A stretch of DNA of 23,846 bases from Paludibacter sp. (GCA_009787075.1 WRGS01000230.1:1-23846), one strand, 5' to 3'. Positions 1 to 7,881 are shown, counted from the first letter of the stretch. Numbers and translations: made by a program. The notes: generated by a model from the letters alone, not told the origin.

Positions 1-15
1 TTTTTAAATAGAAAA

Positions 16-513
16 TCAGGCAGTGATGTCAATTTTCAGGAATCGTTCTTTGAGCAACTTTCGTGTGCGAGAAAGCATTACTCTGATATTTCCTGCGCCT
101 ATTCCTGTGGCAAGGGCAATTTCTTCGTCAGAAAAATTATCCCAAATTTTGAGTTTGATAATTTTGCGCTGCGCAGCAGGTAAATTGTTAATTAATTTTC
201 TGATAATCACAATTTTATCACGTACTTCCAATTCTGAAATAAAATTATGATTTTCAGGCATATTTTCGTCAATATTTGTAAATTCCATTTTTTTAGATTT
301 TAAAATATCAAGGCAAATATTTCTCAATGTAACTATTGCAAATGCTTCACTGTTAGTGATTTGCTGCAATTCCGCGCGTTTTGCCCAAAGTTTTGCAAAA
401 GTTTCCTGCACCGCATCTTCGGCATCTTGGCGGTTTTCGAGCAAACGGAAAGCGACAACATACAGTTTCCTGCTTACAGGAAGAAATTTCTGTTTGAATG
501 CCGCTGCGTCCAT
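16..513 (-). CDS. ECF-type RNA polymerase sigma factor
   Basis: This 165-residue protein has the two-domain architecture of extracytoplasmic-function sigma factors. Region 2 lies at about residues 8-72 and includes the acidic stretch DAEDAVQETFAKLW (30-43). Region 4 lies at about 111-156 (LPAAQRKIIKLKIWDNFSDEEIA...), with a helix-turn-helix for -35 recognition. It should direct RNA polymerase to a small regulon. The ATG start gives the normal N-terminus for the family. The gene lies 11 nt downstream of the DUF4252 gene on the same strand, so the two are probably cotranscribed; a GTAAC/CGTC promoter-like pair upstream of that gene suggests autoregulation. No anti-sigma gene is visible, but the window ends 15 nt after the stop codon, so one could follow. 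The family is certain; the stimulus and regulon are unknown. Confidence 0.93.
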   Translation of the reverse strand: MDAAAFKQKFLPVSRKLYVVAFRLLENRQDAEDAVQETFAKLWAKRAELQQITNSEAFAIVTLRNICLDILKSKKMEFTNIDENMPENHNFISELEVRDKIVIIRKLINNLPAAQRKIIKLKIWDNFSDEEIALATGIGAGNIRVMLSRTRKLLKERFLKIDITA

Positions 514-524
514 TATGCTGATTA

Positions 525-977
525 TTAGAAGCTTATGTCATTTAAATCAATTTCGCCGTTGATTCTTACAACAGCGATTCCATCGTTTCCAACTGCGATG
601 ACAATCATTGATTTTTCGGTATTTTCTGCTTTGCTCGAAAGAATCAACACTTTATCACCTCCTTCGGAAACTTTTATAAGCGTGTCGTAATCAACATCTT
701 GGGTGAAACTGCTGATAAAATTCACACATTTTTCCAATAATTCTGCCGATGGATTGTCGGCTTTCATTACATCAACGTTCTTTAATTTTTCCAATCCTTC
801 AAAATCATCGGAATCTTCCGAATTTGCTTTTGCTGCAGCAAGCATTTCAGAATCCACTTTTGTAGTTTCCACGCCTTGAAATTTTGCAAAATCGGCAATG
901 AAACTTTCTACGCTTTGCGCTGCAATTGCTTGATTTACAGCGAATAAAACTGTTAAAACCGTTAATACTTTTTTCAT
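525..977 (-). CDS. DUF4252 domain exported protein
   Basis: This 150-residue protein begins with a Sec signal peptide (MKKVLTVLTVLFAVNQAIAA; likely cleavage after AIA or AIAA). The mature part is acidic and ends in a predicted beta-rich segment (about 105-148: DKVLILSSK...SMIVIAVGNDGIAVVRINGEIDL). This matches DUF4252, a Bacteroidota family of small periplasmic or surface proteins often encoded next to ECF sigma factor genes. There is no lipobox, so it is probably soluble in the periplasm. It is the first gene of a two-gene unit with the sigma factor, which is the reverse of the order I would expect (sigma factor first). Its biochemical role is unknown. A sensory or regulatory link to the sigma factor is inferred from position only. 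Confidence 0.82.
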   Translation of the reverse strand: MKKVLTVLTVLFAVNQAIAAQSVESFIADFAKFQGVETTKVDSEMLAAAKANSEDSDDFEGLEKLKNVDVMKADNPSAELLEKCVNFISSFTQDVDYDTLIKVSEGGDKVLILSSKAENTEKSMIVIAVGNDGIAVVRINGEIDLNDISF

Positions 978-1030
978 TTTAAAATTATTTTTTAAAGTTA
1001 ATACTAAAAATTTTTCCTTCTAATTATAAA

Positions 1031-1056
1031 GACGAAAAAAACAGAAATTTGTTACA
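1031..1056 (-). promoter_or_regulatory. Candidate ECF sigma promoter for the DUF4252-sigma operon
   Basis: On the minus strand the sequence reads TGTAAC (1056-1051), 16 nt, then CGTC (1034-1031). This is the usual geometry of ECF promoters: an AAC-containing -35 and a CGTC -10. The start codon at 977 would follow a leader of roughly 45-50 nt. No TAnnTTTG element is seen in front of this operon, unlike most other transcription units here. The call rests on pattern alone; the motif is short and the region is AT-rich. Confidence 0.5.
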
Positions 1057-1092
1057 AAAAAAATATTTTTTTTTTAAATAAAATTATTTTTT

Positions 1093-1100
1093 TAATTTTG
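1093..1100 (+). promoter_or_regulatory. Bacteroidota -7 element for the 7TM-HD gene
   Basis: TAATTTTG matches the Bacteroidota housekeeping -7 consensus TAnnTTTG and lies 22 nt before the ATG at 1123. No clear -33 TTTG occurs at 19-21 nt upstream; the nearest is at 1048-1051, which is too far. The predicted leader is short. It is divergent from the putative ECF promoter at 1031-1056. Confidence 0.5.
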
Positions 1101-1122
1101 TGTTTTAAAAAAACAGTGCAGT

Positions 1123-3174
1123 ATGAAGTTTAATTTTAACAAAAAATCGGTGCAGACATTGCTCAAAATGGCAATGTTTGTGATTTTGACGGCGGCTGTG
1201 ATTGAACTTTTTCCATCTGACGACAAGTTGGATTTTAACTATGAAGAAGGGAAATCGTGGGCTTACGATGCCTTGACTGCTCCTTTCGATTTTTTGCCAT
1301 TGAAACCCGAAAAGGAAATTGAGCGGGAACGAAATCAACTTTTGAACAATTTTGTACCTTATTTTTCGCTTGATACGGCAATTGCATCAGAGCAAATTCA
1401 GAAATTAAAAAATTCATTGGCAAATGAAGATGAATTTACTCGAAATCTTGTTACAAAACAATTCAGCAAGGTTTATGAACGAGGAATTATTTCGATAGAC
1501 GATTTGAATCAACTCGCAAAAAATAATTTGACGCAAATTAATTGCATTTTGCCTAACAGAGAATCCAAACGTCTGAATATAAGTAGTTTATATACGCAAA
1601 AAACTGCTTACGAAGCAATTCTTACTGCCTCTCCGCAAATTTACAGTTTGATGAACGACTACAATTTGAATCTGTATTTGACAGAAAACGTAAAATACGA
1701 CAGTTTGGCTTCCGAAAGTTCTAAAAATGAGTTGCTTAAAGGACTTTCTCAAACAACGGGAATGGTTTATAGCGGCGAAAAAATTATTGATAAGGGCGAA
1801 ATTATTACTCCAGAAATTTACGCAAAAATTCACTCGCTTAGCATTGAATATGACAAACGACATATAAATATGCAAAAATCGCCATTTGAAATTATAGGCG
1901 AACTGATTCTTGTACTGCTTTTTATAACTCTGTTATTTTCATATATTTACGTTTTCCGACCAAGAATTTACGACAGTTTCAGCAATCTTTTTTTCATTGC
2001 GTTGATTATTTTGTTAATAGTTGCTATAACATCTCTAATTATCAGATTTTCAACCTTTTCTATTTATATTATTCCATTTACGCTTTTACCTGTAATTATT
2101 CGCGTGTTTTTCGATTCGCGAACTGCATTGTTTTCGCATATTGTTACAGTTCTGATACTTACTCTGATTGTTGATAATCCGTTTCAGTTTGTAATTTTGC
2201 AAATCACCGCAGGAATGACCGCCGTTGCCAATATGAAAGACCTGACGCAACGCTCGCAACTCGCGCAAACGGCTTTGTATGTATTTATCTGTTACTTTGT
2301 TACTTACACAGGTTTGGAATTTATAAAAGAAGGTCATTCTTTGGCTAATGTTCATTTAATGATGCTTATTTTTCTGTTAATCAGCAGTTTTATGATGCTT
2401 TTTGCTTATATTTTAATATATTTTATAGAAAAAATATTTGGACTTGTTTCGAGCATTACTTTGGTTGAATTAACAAATATTAATAGCGATTTTATGATTG
2501 GATTTGCCGAAAAAGCACCCGGAACTTTTCAGCACACTTTGCAGGTTTCAAATTTGGCAACCGAAGCGGCTAAAGCAATAAATGCCAATGCTTTACTTGT
2601 GCGAACAGGCGCACTGTATCACGATATTGGAAAAAGTTTGCATCCTGAATATTTTACCGAAAATCAGACAGACGGCAATAATCCGCTGTTGGAACTTGAC
2701 TATGCCGATGCCGCAAAACTGATTATGGCGCACGTTGCCGATGGCGTGCAAATGGCTAAAAAACAACATATTCCTGAACAAATTATCAATTTTATCATTA
2801 CGCATCATGGCACAAGCAAAACAAAATATTTTTATAATTCGTTTATAAATGCAAATCCGAATATTACGCCAGATGATGCGGCTTTTACTTACCCAGGACC
2901 GCGCCCGAACACAAAGGAAACGGCGATTTTGATGATGGTTGATGCTGTTGAAGCACGGTCGCACAGTTTGCAGGAATACACCGTTGAAAGCATTGATGCA
3001 ATGGTAGAAGATATGATTGACAGCCAGATTGCCGATGGACAATTCAAAAACGCGCCGATAAGTTTTCTTGATGTGGAAAAGGTAAAATATATTCTCAAAG
3101 AAAAAGTTAAAAGCATTTACCATACGCGAATTACCTATCCGAAAATCAATGAGGAGGAAGAAAATAAAAATTAA
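1123..3174 (+). CDS. 7TM-HD family membrane phosphohydrolase (PgpH-like)
   Basis: This 683-residue membrane protein has the 7TM-HD architecture. A membrane anchor at about 12-30 is followed by an extracytoplasmic 7TMR-HDED-type domain (about 50-250, ending in the typical YSGEKIIDKGEIITPEIY), a block of seven hydrophobic segments (about 255-440) and a cytoplasmic HD domain (about 465-670). Visible metal ligands are H471, the H500-D501 pair in LYHDIGK, H537, H561/H562 and D607. Homologues in Firmicutes (PgpH) hydrolyse the second messenger c-di-AMP, and I infer a cyclic-dinucleotide phosphodiesterase role here, with the external domain sensing an unknown signal. Length and order are normal for Bacteroidota members. 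It is the first gene of a probable three-gene unit with the DUF1015 gene 45 nt downstream. The family call is strong; the exact substrate is inferred. Confidence 0.9.
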   Translation: MKFNFNKKSVQTLLKMAMFVILTAAVIELFPSDDKLDFNYEEGKSWAYDALTAPFDFLPLKPEKEIERERNQLLNNFVPYFSLDTAIASEQIQKLKNSLANEDEFTRNLVTKQFSKVYERGIISIDDLNQLAKNNLTQINCILPNRESKRLNISSLYTQKTAYEAILTASPQIYSLMNDYNLNLYLTENVKYDSLASESSKNELLKGLSQTTGMVYSGEKIIDKGEIITPEIYAKIHSLSIEYDKRHINMQKSPFEIIGELILVLLFITLLFSYIYVFRPRIYDSFSNLFFIALIILLIVAITSLIIRFSTFSIYIIPFTLLPVIIRVFFDSRTALFSHIVTVLILTLIVDNPFQFVILQITAGMTAVANMKDLTQRSQLAQTALYVFICYFVTYTGLEFIKEGHSLANVHLMMLIFLLISSFMMLFAYILIYFIEKIFGLVSSITLVELTNINSDFMIGFAEKAPGTFQHTLQVSNLATEAAKAINANALLVRTGALYHDIGKSLHPEYFTENQTDGNNPLLELDYADAAKLIMAHVADGVQMAKKQHIPEQIINFIITHHGTSKTKYFYNSFINANPNITPDDAAFTYPGPRPNTKETAILMMVDAVEARSHSLQEYTVESIDAMVEDMIDSQIADGQFKNAPISFLDVEKVKYILKEKVKSIYHTRITYPKINEEEENKN

Positions 3175-3219
3175 AAATATTTTCAAAATTTAAACAACTC
3201 TTAATCTTAAATATATTTT

Positions 3220-4467
3220 ATGGCAAAAATCAAACCTTTCAAAGGCATTCGTCCGCCGAAAAATTTAGTAGAAAAAGTGGCATCGCGCCCTTACGATGTG
3301 TTGAATTCTGATGAAGCGCGAGCAGAAGCAGCGGGCAATCAATATTCTCTGTATCATATCATTAAGCCTGAAATTGATTTCCCTGAAGGTACAGACGAAC
3401 ACGAAGAAAAAGTGTATCAAAAAGCGGCGGAAAATTTCGCAAAATTTCGCAGTGAGGGCTGGCTTGTGCAGGATCAAGACGAAAATTTCTATGTTTATGC
3501 GCAAACAATGAATGGCAAGACGCAGTATGGGCTGGTTGTATGTGCGCTTGTTGATGATTATATGAAAGGCAATATCAAAAAGCACGAACTCACGCGCAAA
3601 GACAAGGAAGAAGACCGTATGAAGCACGTGCGCGTTACTAATGCAAATGTAGAGCCTGTATTTTTTGCTTATCCGCAAAATAATGAGTTGGATAAAATTG
3701 TTGCAGAAATCACTGCTCAAACGCCTGAATATGAATTTGTTGCAGAACATGATGGCTTTGGACACAAATTTTGGATAATTAACGACAGAGAAAAAATTGC
3801 ACAAATTACCGAAATTTTTGCTCAAATTCCTGCTTTGTACATTGCCGATGGGCATCACCGCAGCGCGGCGGCGGCTTTGGTTGGAGATGAAAAACGCCGA
3901 AACAATCCTAATCATCGTGGAGACGAGGAATACAACTATTTTATGGCGGTTTGTTTCCCCGATAATCAACTTACGATTATTGATTACAACCGCGTTGTAA
4001 AGGATTTGAACGGATTGACAGACGAGGAATTTTTGGAAAAATTAAATAAAAATTTCGATGTGGAACTCAAAGGCAAGGAAATTTACAAGCCCGACAAACT
4101 GCATAATTTTGCGATGTATTTAAGCGGAAATTGGTATTCGCTCACTGCAAAACAAGGCACATACAACGACAGCGACCCGATTGGAGTGCTTGACGTTACA
4201 GTTTTGTCAGATTTGGTTTTAAATAAAATTCTTGGAATAAAAGACTTGCGCACCGACAAACGCATTGATTTTGTGGGCGGAATTCGCGGGCTTGAAGAAT
4301 TGAAAAAGCGCGTTGATAGCGGCGAAATGCGTGTGTCGTTTGCACTTTTTCCTGTTTCTATGAAGCAACTGATTGACATTGCCGACAGCGGCAATATTAT
4401 GCCGCCCAAAACCACTTGGTTTGAGCCGAAATTGCGCTCTGGGCTGGTTATTCACGAATTATGTTAA
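3220..4467 (+). CDS. DUF1015 family protein (COG4198)
   Basis: This 415-residue soluble protein belongs to DUF1015. The N-terminus has the family signature KPFKGIRPP followed by VASRPYDVLNSDEA (residues 5-13 and 21-34). The most conserved motif, YIADGHHRSAAA, is at about 207-218, and the conserved R-D-F-x-G-G-like segment is RIDFVGGIRGLEEL near 348-361. No signal peptide or membrane segment is seen. The biochemical function of the family is not established; the DGHHR motif suggests a catalytic or metal site. It is frequently found beside serine biosynthesis genes in Bacteroidota, but here it lies between a 7TM-HD gene and a small membrane protein gene. No promoter is recognised in the 45-nt upstream gap, so cotranscription with the 7TM-HD gene is likely. 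Confidence 0.9.
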   Translation: MAKIKPFKGIRPPKNLVEKVASRPYDVLNSDEARAEAAGNQYSLYHIIKPEIDFPEGTDEHEEKVYQKAAENFAKFRSEGWLVQDQDENFYVYAQTMNGKTQYGLVVCALVDDYMKGNIKKHELTRKDKEEDRMKHVRVTNANVEPVFFAYPQNNELDKIVAEITAQTPEYEFVAEHDGFGHKFWIINDREKIAQITEIFAQIPALYIADGHHRSAAAALVGDEKRRNNPNHRGDEEYNYFMAVCFPDNQLTIIDYNRVVKDLNGLTDEEFLEKLNKNFDVELKGKEIYKPDKLHNFAMYLSGNWYSLTAKQGTYNDSDPIGVLDVTVLSDLVLNKILGIKDLRTDKRIDFVGGIRGLEELKKRVDSGEMRVSFALFPVSMKQLIDIADSGNIMPPKTTWFEPKLRSGLVIHELC

Positions 4468-4485
4468 TAAAAATTTTCTAAAAAT

Positions 4486-4677
4486 ATGAATAAGTTTTCG
4501 TTTCGTTCCTTTGGTGGAATTATGATGTTAATTGCCTGTGCATTAATGGTTTATATGCTTATTTTTACACATCGCTTCGACCTTTTGCTGCCAAAAGCAA
4601 TGCGGATTATTTTTGCGGTAATTTTCGGTTTGTACGGCATTGCACGCGCTTATCAAATTTTAAAAATCAAAAAATAG
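4486..4677 (+). CDS. Small two-helix membrane protein, unrecognised
   Basis: This 63-residue protein has two predicted membrane helices (about 10-28, GGIMMLIACALMVYMLIFT, and about 38-56, AMRIIFAVIFGLYGIARAYQ) and a basic C-terminal tail (LKIKK). It begins with an ATG 18 nt after the DUF1015 stop codon and shares its strand, so it is probably translated from the same mRNA. Small proteins of this type, with an FGLYGIARAYQ-like second helix, occur in many Bacteroidota, but I do not recognise a function. Its stop codon TAG (4675-4677) directly abuts the recX stop codon on the other strand. The hydrophobic pattern and context favour a real gene. Confidence 0.7.
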   Translation: MNKFSFRSFGGIMMLIACALMVYMLIFTHRFDLLLPKAMRIIFAVIFGLYGIARAYQILKIKK

Positions 4678-5139
4678 TTATGAAATCGCGTTGATTGCGC
4701 GTTCCATTTCTGCAAATTCAAAGCCTTTTCCCTGCAAAAAACGCATCAGTTTTCCGCGTTTTTCGTAGTTGGAAGCGGCTTTGATGGTTTTTTCTTTTGC
4801 TTTTATTAATTCGTGTAAAACGTTTTGATATTCGTCGGCGTTAATACTTTCAAGAGCAGATGTAATTATCTCATTATCAATATCTTTTGAGCGCAACATA
4901 AAACCGATTTTAATTTTTCCCCAATAATTGAAACGAAGTTTGTCGCGTGCGTAAGCGGTGGCAAAACGTTGCTGGTCAATATATTTTTCTTTCAAAAGAT
5001 GCGCGACAATTTTTTTGATTTGCAAATCGCTTGCACCCCACCCTACGAGTTTTTCTTTTATTTCTGATATGCAATGTTCTGATAATGAACAAAATGCAGC
5101 CGCTTTACCCAACAGCATTTCATAATTTGGATTTGTCAT
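4678..5139 (-). CDS. recX: RecX family regulator of RecA
   Basis: This 153-residue protein has the all-helical tandem-repeat layout of RecX: KAAAFCSLSEHCISEIKEKLVGWG (about 12-35), KIVAHLLKEKYIDQQRFATAYARDKLRFNYWGKIKIGFMLRSKDI (about 43-87) and a final helical repeat (about 105-150, ending KLMRFLQGKGFEFAEMERAI). RecX binds RecA filaments and limits recombinase activity. The start ATG overlaps the stop of the upstream metallophosphoesterase gene by 4 nt (ATGA, 5136-5139), which indicates translational coupling. It is the last gene of the tyrS-metallophosphoesterase-recX unit and converges on the small membrane protein gene with no intergenic bases. recA is not in the window. Confidence 0.88.
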   Translation of the reverse strand: MTNPNYEMLLGKAAAFCSLSEHCISEIKEKLVGWGASDLQIKKIVAHLLKEKYIDQQRFATAYARDKLRFNYWGKIKIGFMLRSKDIDNEIITSALESINADEYQNVLHELIKAKEKTIKAASNYEKRGKLMRFLQGKGFEFAEMERAINAIS

Positions 5140-6263
5140 TCTTTTGCTTCAAATGTTAAATTTATAACCCACAATTCCGATTGCGTTCCAATTCTGTAAG
5201 GCGGTCCCCAAAGTCCCAAACCTGATGATACAATATAATGTGTATCAAGTTTTTGCATATATCCACAAGGCAATTCAAAAAGTTTTTTTACAATTAAATT
5301 TACTGGAAAAAATTGTCCGTTGTGTGTATGCCCCGAAATTTGCAAATCAATGCCGTTTTGCTGGCTTTCCTCTAAATTGTATGGTTGATGGTCGAGTAAG
5401 ATTTTAATATTTTCGGCAGGAGTATTTTTTATTAATTCATTCAAACTCAATCGTTTATATGTGGAATTATCTTTTCGTCCAATAATTGATAAATTTCCAA
5501 TTTCTGCAATGGAATCAAGCAAAGGAATTATTTTTGTTTTTTTTATAAAATCTAACGAATTTTTATCATTACTGATATGTTCGTGATTGCCAAAACACAT
5601 AAAAACGCCCATTGGCGCGGAAATTTCGTTTATTTCTTCAAACATTCGCTGCTCCAAAAGCGGACGCAGAGAAGCGTCAACCAAATCGCCTGCAATCAGC
5701 ACAATATCAGGATTTTGCGCATTTATCATTTCAACATATTTTTTCAAATGCGCTTTGCCTATTCCGTATCCCAAATGTATATCGCTAATTGCTACGATTT
5801 TAAAATTATTTTTTAAAGAAAAATTTTTATGAATTGTTATGTTTTTCTCCACAACAACAGGATTATTAAATTTGTAATAGCCTATAATTAAAACAATTAC
5901 AACTCCAATTAAGCCAATGATAACTTGAAATTGACGCAAATTGAGCGAAAAAACTGTTTTTTTTATAAAATGTAAATGATTATTAACCAAATAAATAACA
6001 TCAGTTACAATAAAAAACATTGTCAAATAAATCAACACGACAAGCCACGTTGAGCCAACTAAATACATAATTTTCAGCAAATTGGCAGGTAAAATACTGC
6101 GGAAAAACATAGCGGCAAAAAGCGAAAGCGTAACAAACACAAAAGCAATAACATACAAAATACGCACTGTTGCCAGTGCGGGCAAGGCTTGCCAAATCCG
6201 CGTAAAAACGTAAATCGCAGCAGCAAGATATGCAATAATCAAAAATCCGAAAATTCCCCGCAT
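5136..6263 (-). CDS. Membrane-anchored calcineurin-like metallophosphoesterase
   Basis: This 375-residue protein has four or five hydrophobic segments in the first 130 residues (about 4-20, 34-53, 62-92, 112-130), then a calcineurin-like phosphoesterase domain. The metal-binding blocks are all present: DIHLG (D161, H163), GDLVDAS (D193), GNHEH (N226, H227), the H292 block DHQP, and GHTHNGQ (H312, H314). It should be an active di-metal hydrolase facing one side of the membrane. The nearest described type is YkuE/UDP-2,3-diacylglucosamine hydrolase-like, but the substrate cannot be set from sequence. It starts 4 nt after the tyrS stop codon and overlaps recX by 4 nt, so it is the middle gene of a compact operon. 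Confidence 0.9.
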   Translation of the reverse strand: MRGIFGFLIIAYLAAAIYVFTRIWQALPALATVRILYVIAFVFVTLSLFAAMFFRSILPANLLKIMYLVGSTWLVVLIYLTMFFIVTDVIYLVNNHLHFIKKTVFSLNLRQFQVIIGLIGVVIVLIIGYYKFNNPVVVEKNITIHKNFSLKNNFKIVAISDIHLGYGIGKAHLKKYVEMINAQNPDIVLIAGDLVDASLRPLLEQRMFEEINEISAPMGVFMCFGNHEHISNDKNSLDFIKKTKIIPLLDSIAEIGNLSIIGRKDNSTYKRLSLNELIKNTPAENIKILLDHQPYNLEESQQNGIDLQISGHTHNGQFFPVNLIVKKLFELPCGYMQKLDTHYIVSSGLGLWGPPYRIGTQSELWVINLTFEAKE

Positions 6264-6267
6264 TATT

Positions 6268-7569
6268 TTAGAAACTGTTTAAATTTGTTATTAAAAGAAA
6301 ATAATTCTTTTTTCCGCGTTGAATTAAAATATATTTATTGTTTAATAAAAAATTTTTATCAATAATAATATCCTGATTATCAATTTTTTCCTTATTAATT
6401 GAAACTCCGCCCGACTGTACCATTTTTCTCATTTCCGATTTTGACGGAAAAACTGCCGCCGTTTCAACTAACAAATCAATGGCTTTTGTGCCGTTTTCAA
6501 TCAAATTTTTATCAATTTGAAATTGCGGAACGCCTTCAAAAACAGCAAGTAAAGTTTCTTCATCAATTTTTTGCAAAGCATCGGCTGTTGCGTTGCCAAA
6601 CAGAATTTGCGCCGCCTCAACTGCCTGTTCATAATCCTCGCGACTATGCACCATAACAGTAACTTCCTCAGCCAAACGCTTTTGCAGCGGACGAAGATGC
6701 GGCTCGGCTTGTTGGCTGGCAACCAAAGCGTCAATTTCTTCTTTCGGTAAAAAAGTAAAAATTTTTATATATTTTTCGGCATCCAAATCGCTGACATTGA
6801 GCCAAAACTGATAAAATTTGTATGGCGAAGTATATCGGCGGTCGAGCCAGATGTTTCCGCTTTCGGTTTTGCCGAATTTTCCGCCGTCCGCTTTTGTTAT
6901 CAACGGGCAGGTAAGCGCAAATGCTTCGCCGCCTAACTTTCTGCGTATCAGTTCTGTACCTGTTGTAATATTGCCCCATTGGTCGGATCCGCCCATTTGC
7001 AATTTGCAATTTTTGTTTTCGTAAAGCCACAAAAAATCATAACCCTGCAAAAGTTGGTACGAAAATTCGGTAAAAGACATTCCTTCGCCTTGGCCGTCAA
7101 GACGTTTGCGCACAGAATCTTTTGCCATCATATAATTGACAGTCAAATGTTTGCCAATATCGCGAATAAAATCCAAAAACAGATAATCCTTTGTCCAATC
7201 GTAATTATTTACAAGTTCTGCGGAATTTGGAGCGTTGCCTGTAAAATCTAAAAAGCGAGAAAGCTGCGTTTTTATTGCTTCCTGATTGTGTCTCAATGTG
7301 TTAATATCAAGCAAATTGCGTTCTGTTGATTTCATCGAAGGGTCGCCAATCATTCCCGTCGCCCCGCCGACAACAACAATTGGCTTGTGTCCAAAGCGTT
7401 GAAAATGGCGAAGCATCATTACGCTAACCAAATGCCCGATGTGCAGCGAGTCGGCGGTTGGGTCAATTCCGACATAAGCAGTTGTCATTTCTTTTTGCAG
7501 TTGTTCGGCGGTTCCGGGCATTGCATTGTGAATCATTCCACGCCATTGCAGTTCTTGAATAAAATCCAT
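6268..7569 (-). CDS. tyrS: Tyrosyl-tRNA synthetase (TyrRS)
   Basis: This class I aminoacyl-tRNA synthetase charges tRNA-Tyr with tyrosine. The HIGH motif is intact (SLHIGH, residues 43-46) and the KMSKS-equivalent is KFGKT (231-235), as in bacterial TyrRS. The tyrosine-site segment LLQGYDFLWLYE and GGSDQWGN (193-200) are present. The C-terminal S4-like RNA-binding domain occupies about 357-428. I chose the ATG at 7569, giving 433 residues and the standard N-terminus MDFIQELQWRGMI. An in-frame TTG at 7584 would add only MILKN and is less likely. A TATTTTTG -7 element lies 39 nt upstream. The gene heads the unit with the metallophosphoesterase and recX. No T-box or other leader is apparent. Confidence 0.97.
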   Translation of the reverse strand: MDFIQELQWRGMIHNAMPGTAEQLQKEMTTAYVGIDPTADSLHIGHLVSVMMLRHFQRFGHKPIVVVGGATGMIGDPSMKSTERNLLDINTLRHNQEAIKTQLSRFLDFTGNAPNSAELVNNYDWTKDYLFLDFIRDIGKHLTVNYMMAKDSVRKRLDGQGEGMSFTEFSYQLLQGYDFLWLYENKNCKLQMGGSDQWGNITTGTELIRRKLGGEAFALTCPLITKADGGKFGKTESGNIWLDRRYTSPYKFYQFWLNVSDLDAEKYIKIFTFLPKEEIDALVASQQAEPHLRPLQKRLAEEVTVMVHSREDYEQAVEAAQILFGNATADALQKIDEETLLAVFEGVPQFQIDKNLIENGTKAIDLLVETAAVFPSKSEMRKMVQSGGVSINKEKIDNQDIIIDKNFLLNNKYILIQRGKKNYFLLITNLNSF

Positions 7570-7607
7570 ATTTTTTAAAATCAATTATAAAATTATAAAA
7601 ATTTCTG

Positions 7608-7615
7608 CAAAAATA
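7608..7615 (-). promoter_or_regulatory. Bacteroidota -7 element for tyrS
   Basis: The minus strand reads TATTTTTG followed by CAG, a match to TAnnTTTG, 39 nt upstream of the tyrS ATG. The TTTGCAG form recurs at four other promoters in the window. No consensus -33 TTTG is found at the expected distance. Confidence 0.55.
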
Positions 7616-7630
7616 CAAAAAAAATATCAA

Positions 7631-7720
7631 CCGTAAAATATCAGTATAAAAAACAATATTTTGTAAAATATAAATGTTTGATAATTAACATTTTATATAG
7701 TCATTTAAAATATTTTACGG
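7631..7720. repeat. Dyad repeats with GTAAAATAT motif between tyrS and tRNA-His
   Basis: CCGTAAAATAT (7631-7641) and its exact reverse complement ATATTTTACGG (7710-7720) form an 11-bp inverted repeat spanning 90 bp. The core GTAAAATAT recurs at 7663-7671 as part of a perfect palindrome, ATATTTT-GT-AAAATAT (7656-7671). Thus three copies of one 9-mer, two direct and one inverted, lie between the divergent tyrS and tRNA-His promoters. This may be an operator or a nucleoid protein site. AT-richness raises the chance of coincidence. Confidence 0.55.
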
Positions 7721-7737
7721 AAAAAATTAGGTTTTTA

Positions 7738-7771
7738 GTTGTTATTTTTTGATTTTTTTGTTGTATCTTTG
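7738..7771 (+). promoter_or_regulatory. Promoter of tRNA-His
   Basis: The -7 element TATCTTTG (7764-7771) lies 20 nt before the mature tRNA 5' end. A partial -33 element, GTTG (7738-7741), lies 22 nt upstream of it. Transcription would begin a few bases before the tRNA. This is the best placed Bacteroidota promoter in the window because the RNA start is constrained. Confidence 0.65.
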
Positions 7772-7791
7772 CAGTCCGAAAAAATTAAATG

Positions 7792-7865
7792 GTGGACGTA
7801 GCTCAGTTGGTTAGAGCATCAGATTGTGGTTCTGAGGGTCGTGGGTTCGAGCCCCATCTTCCACC
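7792..7865 (+). tRNA. tRNA-His (anticodon GTG)
   Basis: A full cloverleaf can be drawn. The acceptor strands are GTGGACG and CTTCCAC, the D arm is GCTCAGTTGGTTAGAGC, and the anticodon stem TCAGA/TCTGA closes loop TTGTGGT with anticodon GTG at 7826-7828. The variable loop is GGGTC and the T arm GTGGG-TTCGAGC-CCCAT. A G precedes G1 at 7791 and can serve as the histidine identity base G-1, opposite C73. Position 6-67 is a C-U mismatch in the acceptor stem. The 3' CCA is not fully encoded (CA follows C73), so it would be added enzymatically. Confidence 0.95.
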
Positions 7866-7881
7866 CAAAAAATATTGAAAA

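Noticed and set aside
2593..3969. Long minus-strand frames of 197 and 234 residues at 2593-3186 and 3265-3969
   Set aside because: They lie opposite the 7TM-HD and DUF1015 genes, have no recognisable domain and show the Cys/Phe/Ile/Arg-rich composition of antisense shadows.
976..5818. A 22-nt identical AT-only (plus one G) segment at 976-997 and 5797-5818
   Set aside because: One copy is upstream of the DUF4252 start, the other inside the metallophosphoesterase coding sequence. The segment is low-complexity A/T and coincidence is likely in such DNA.
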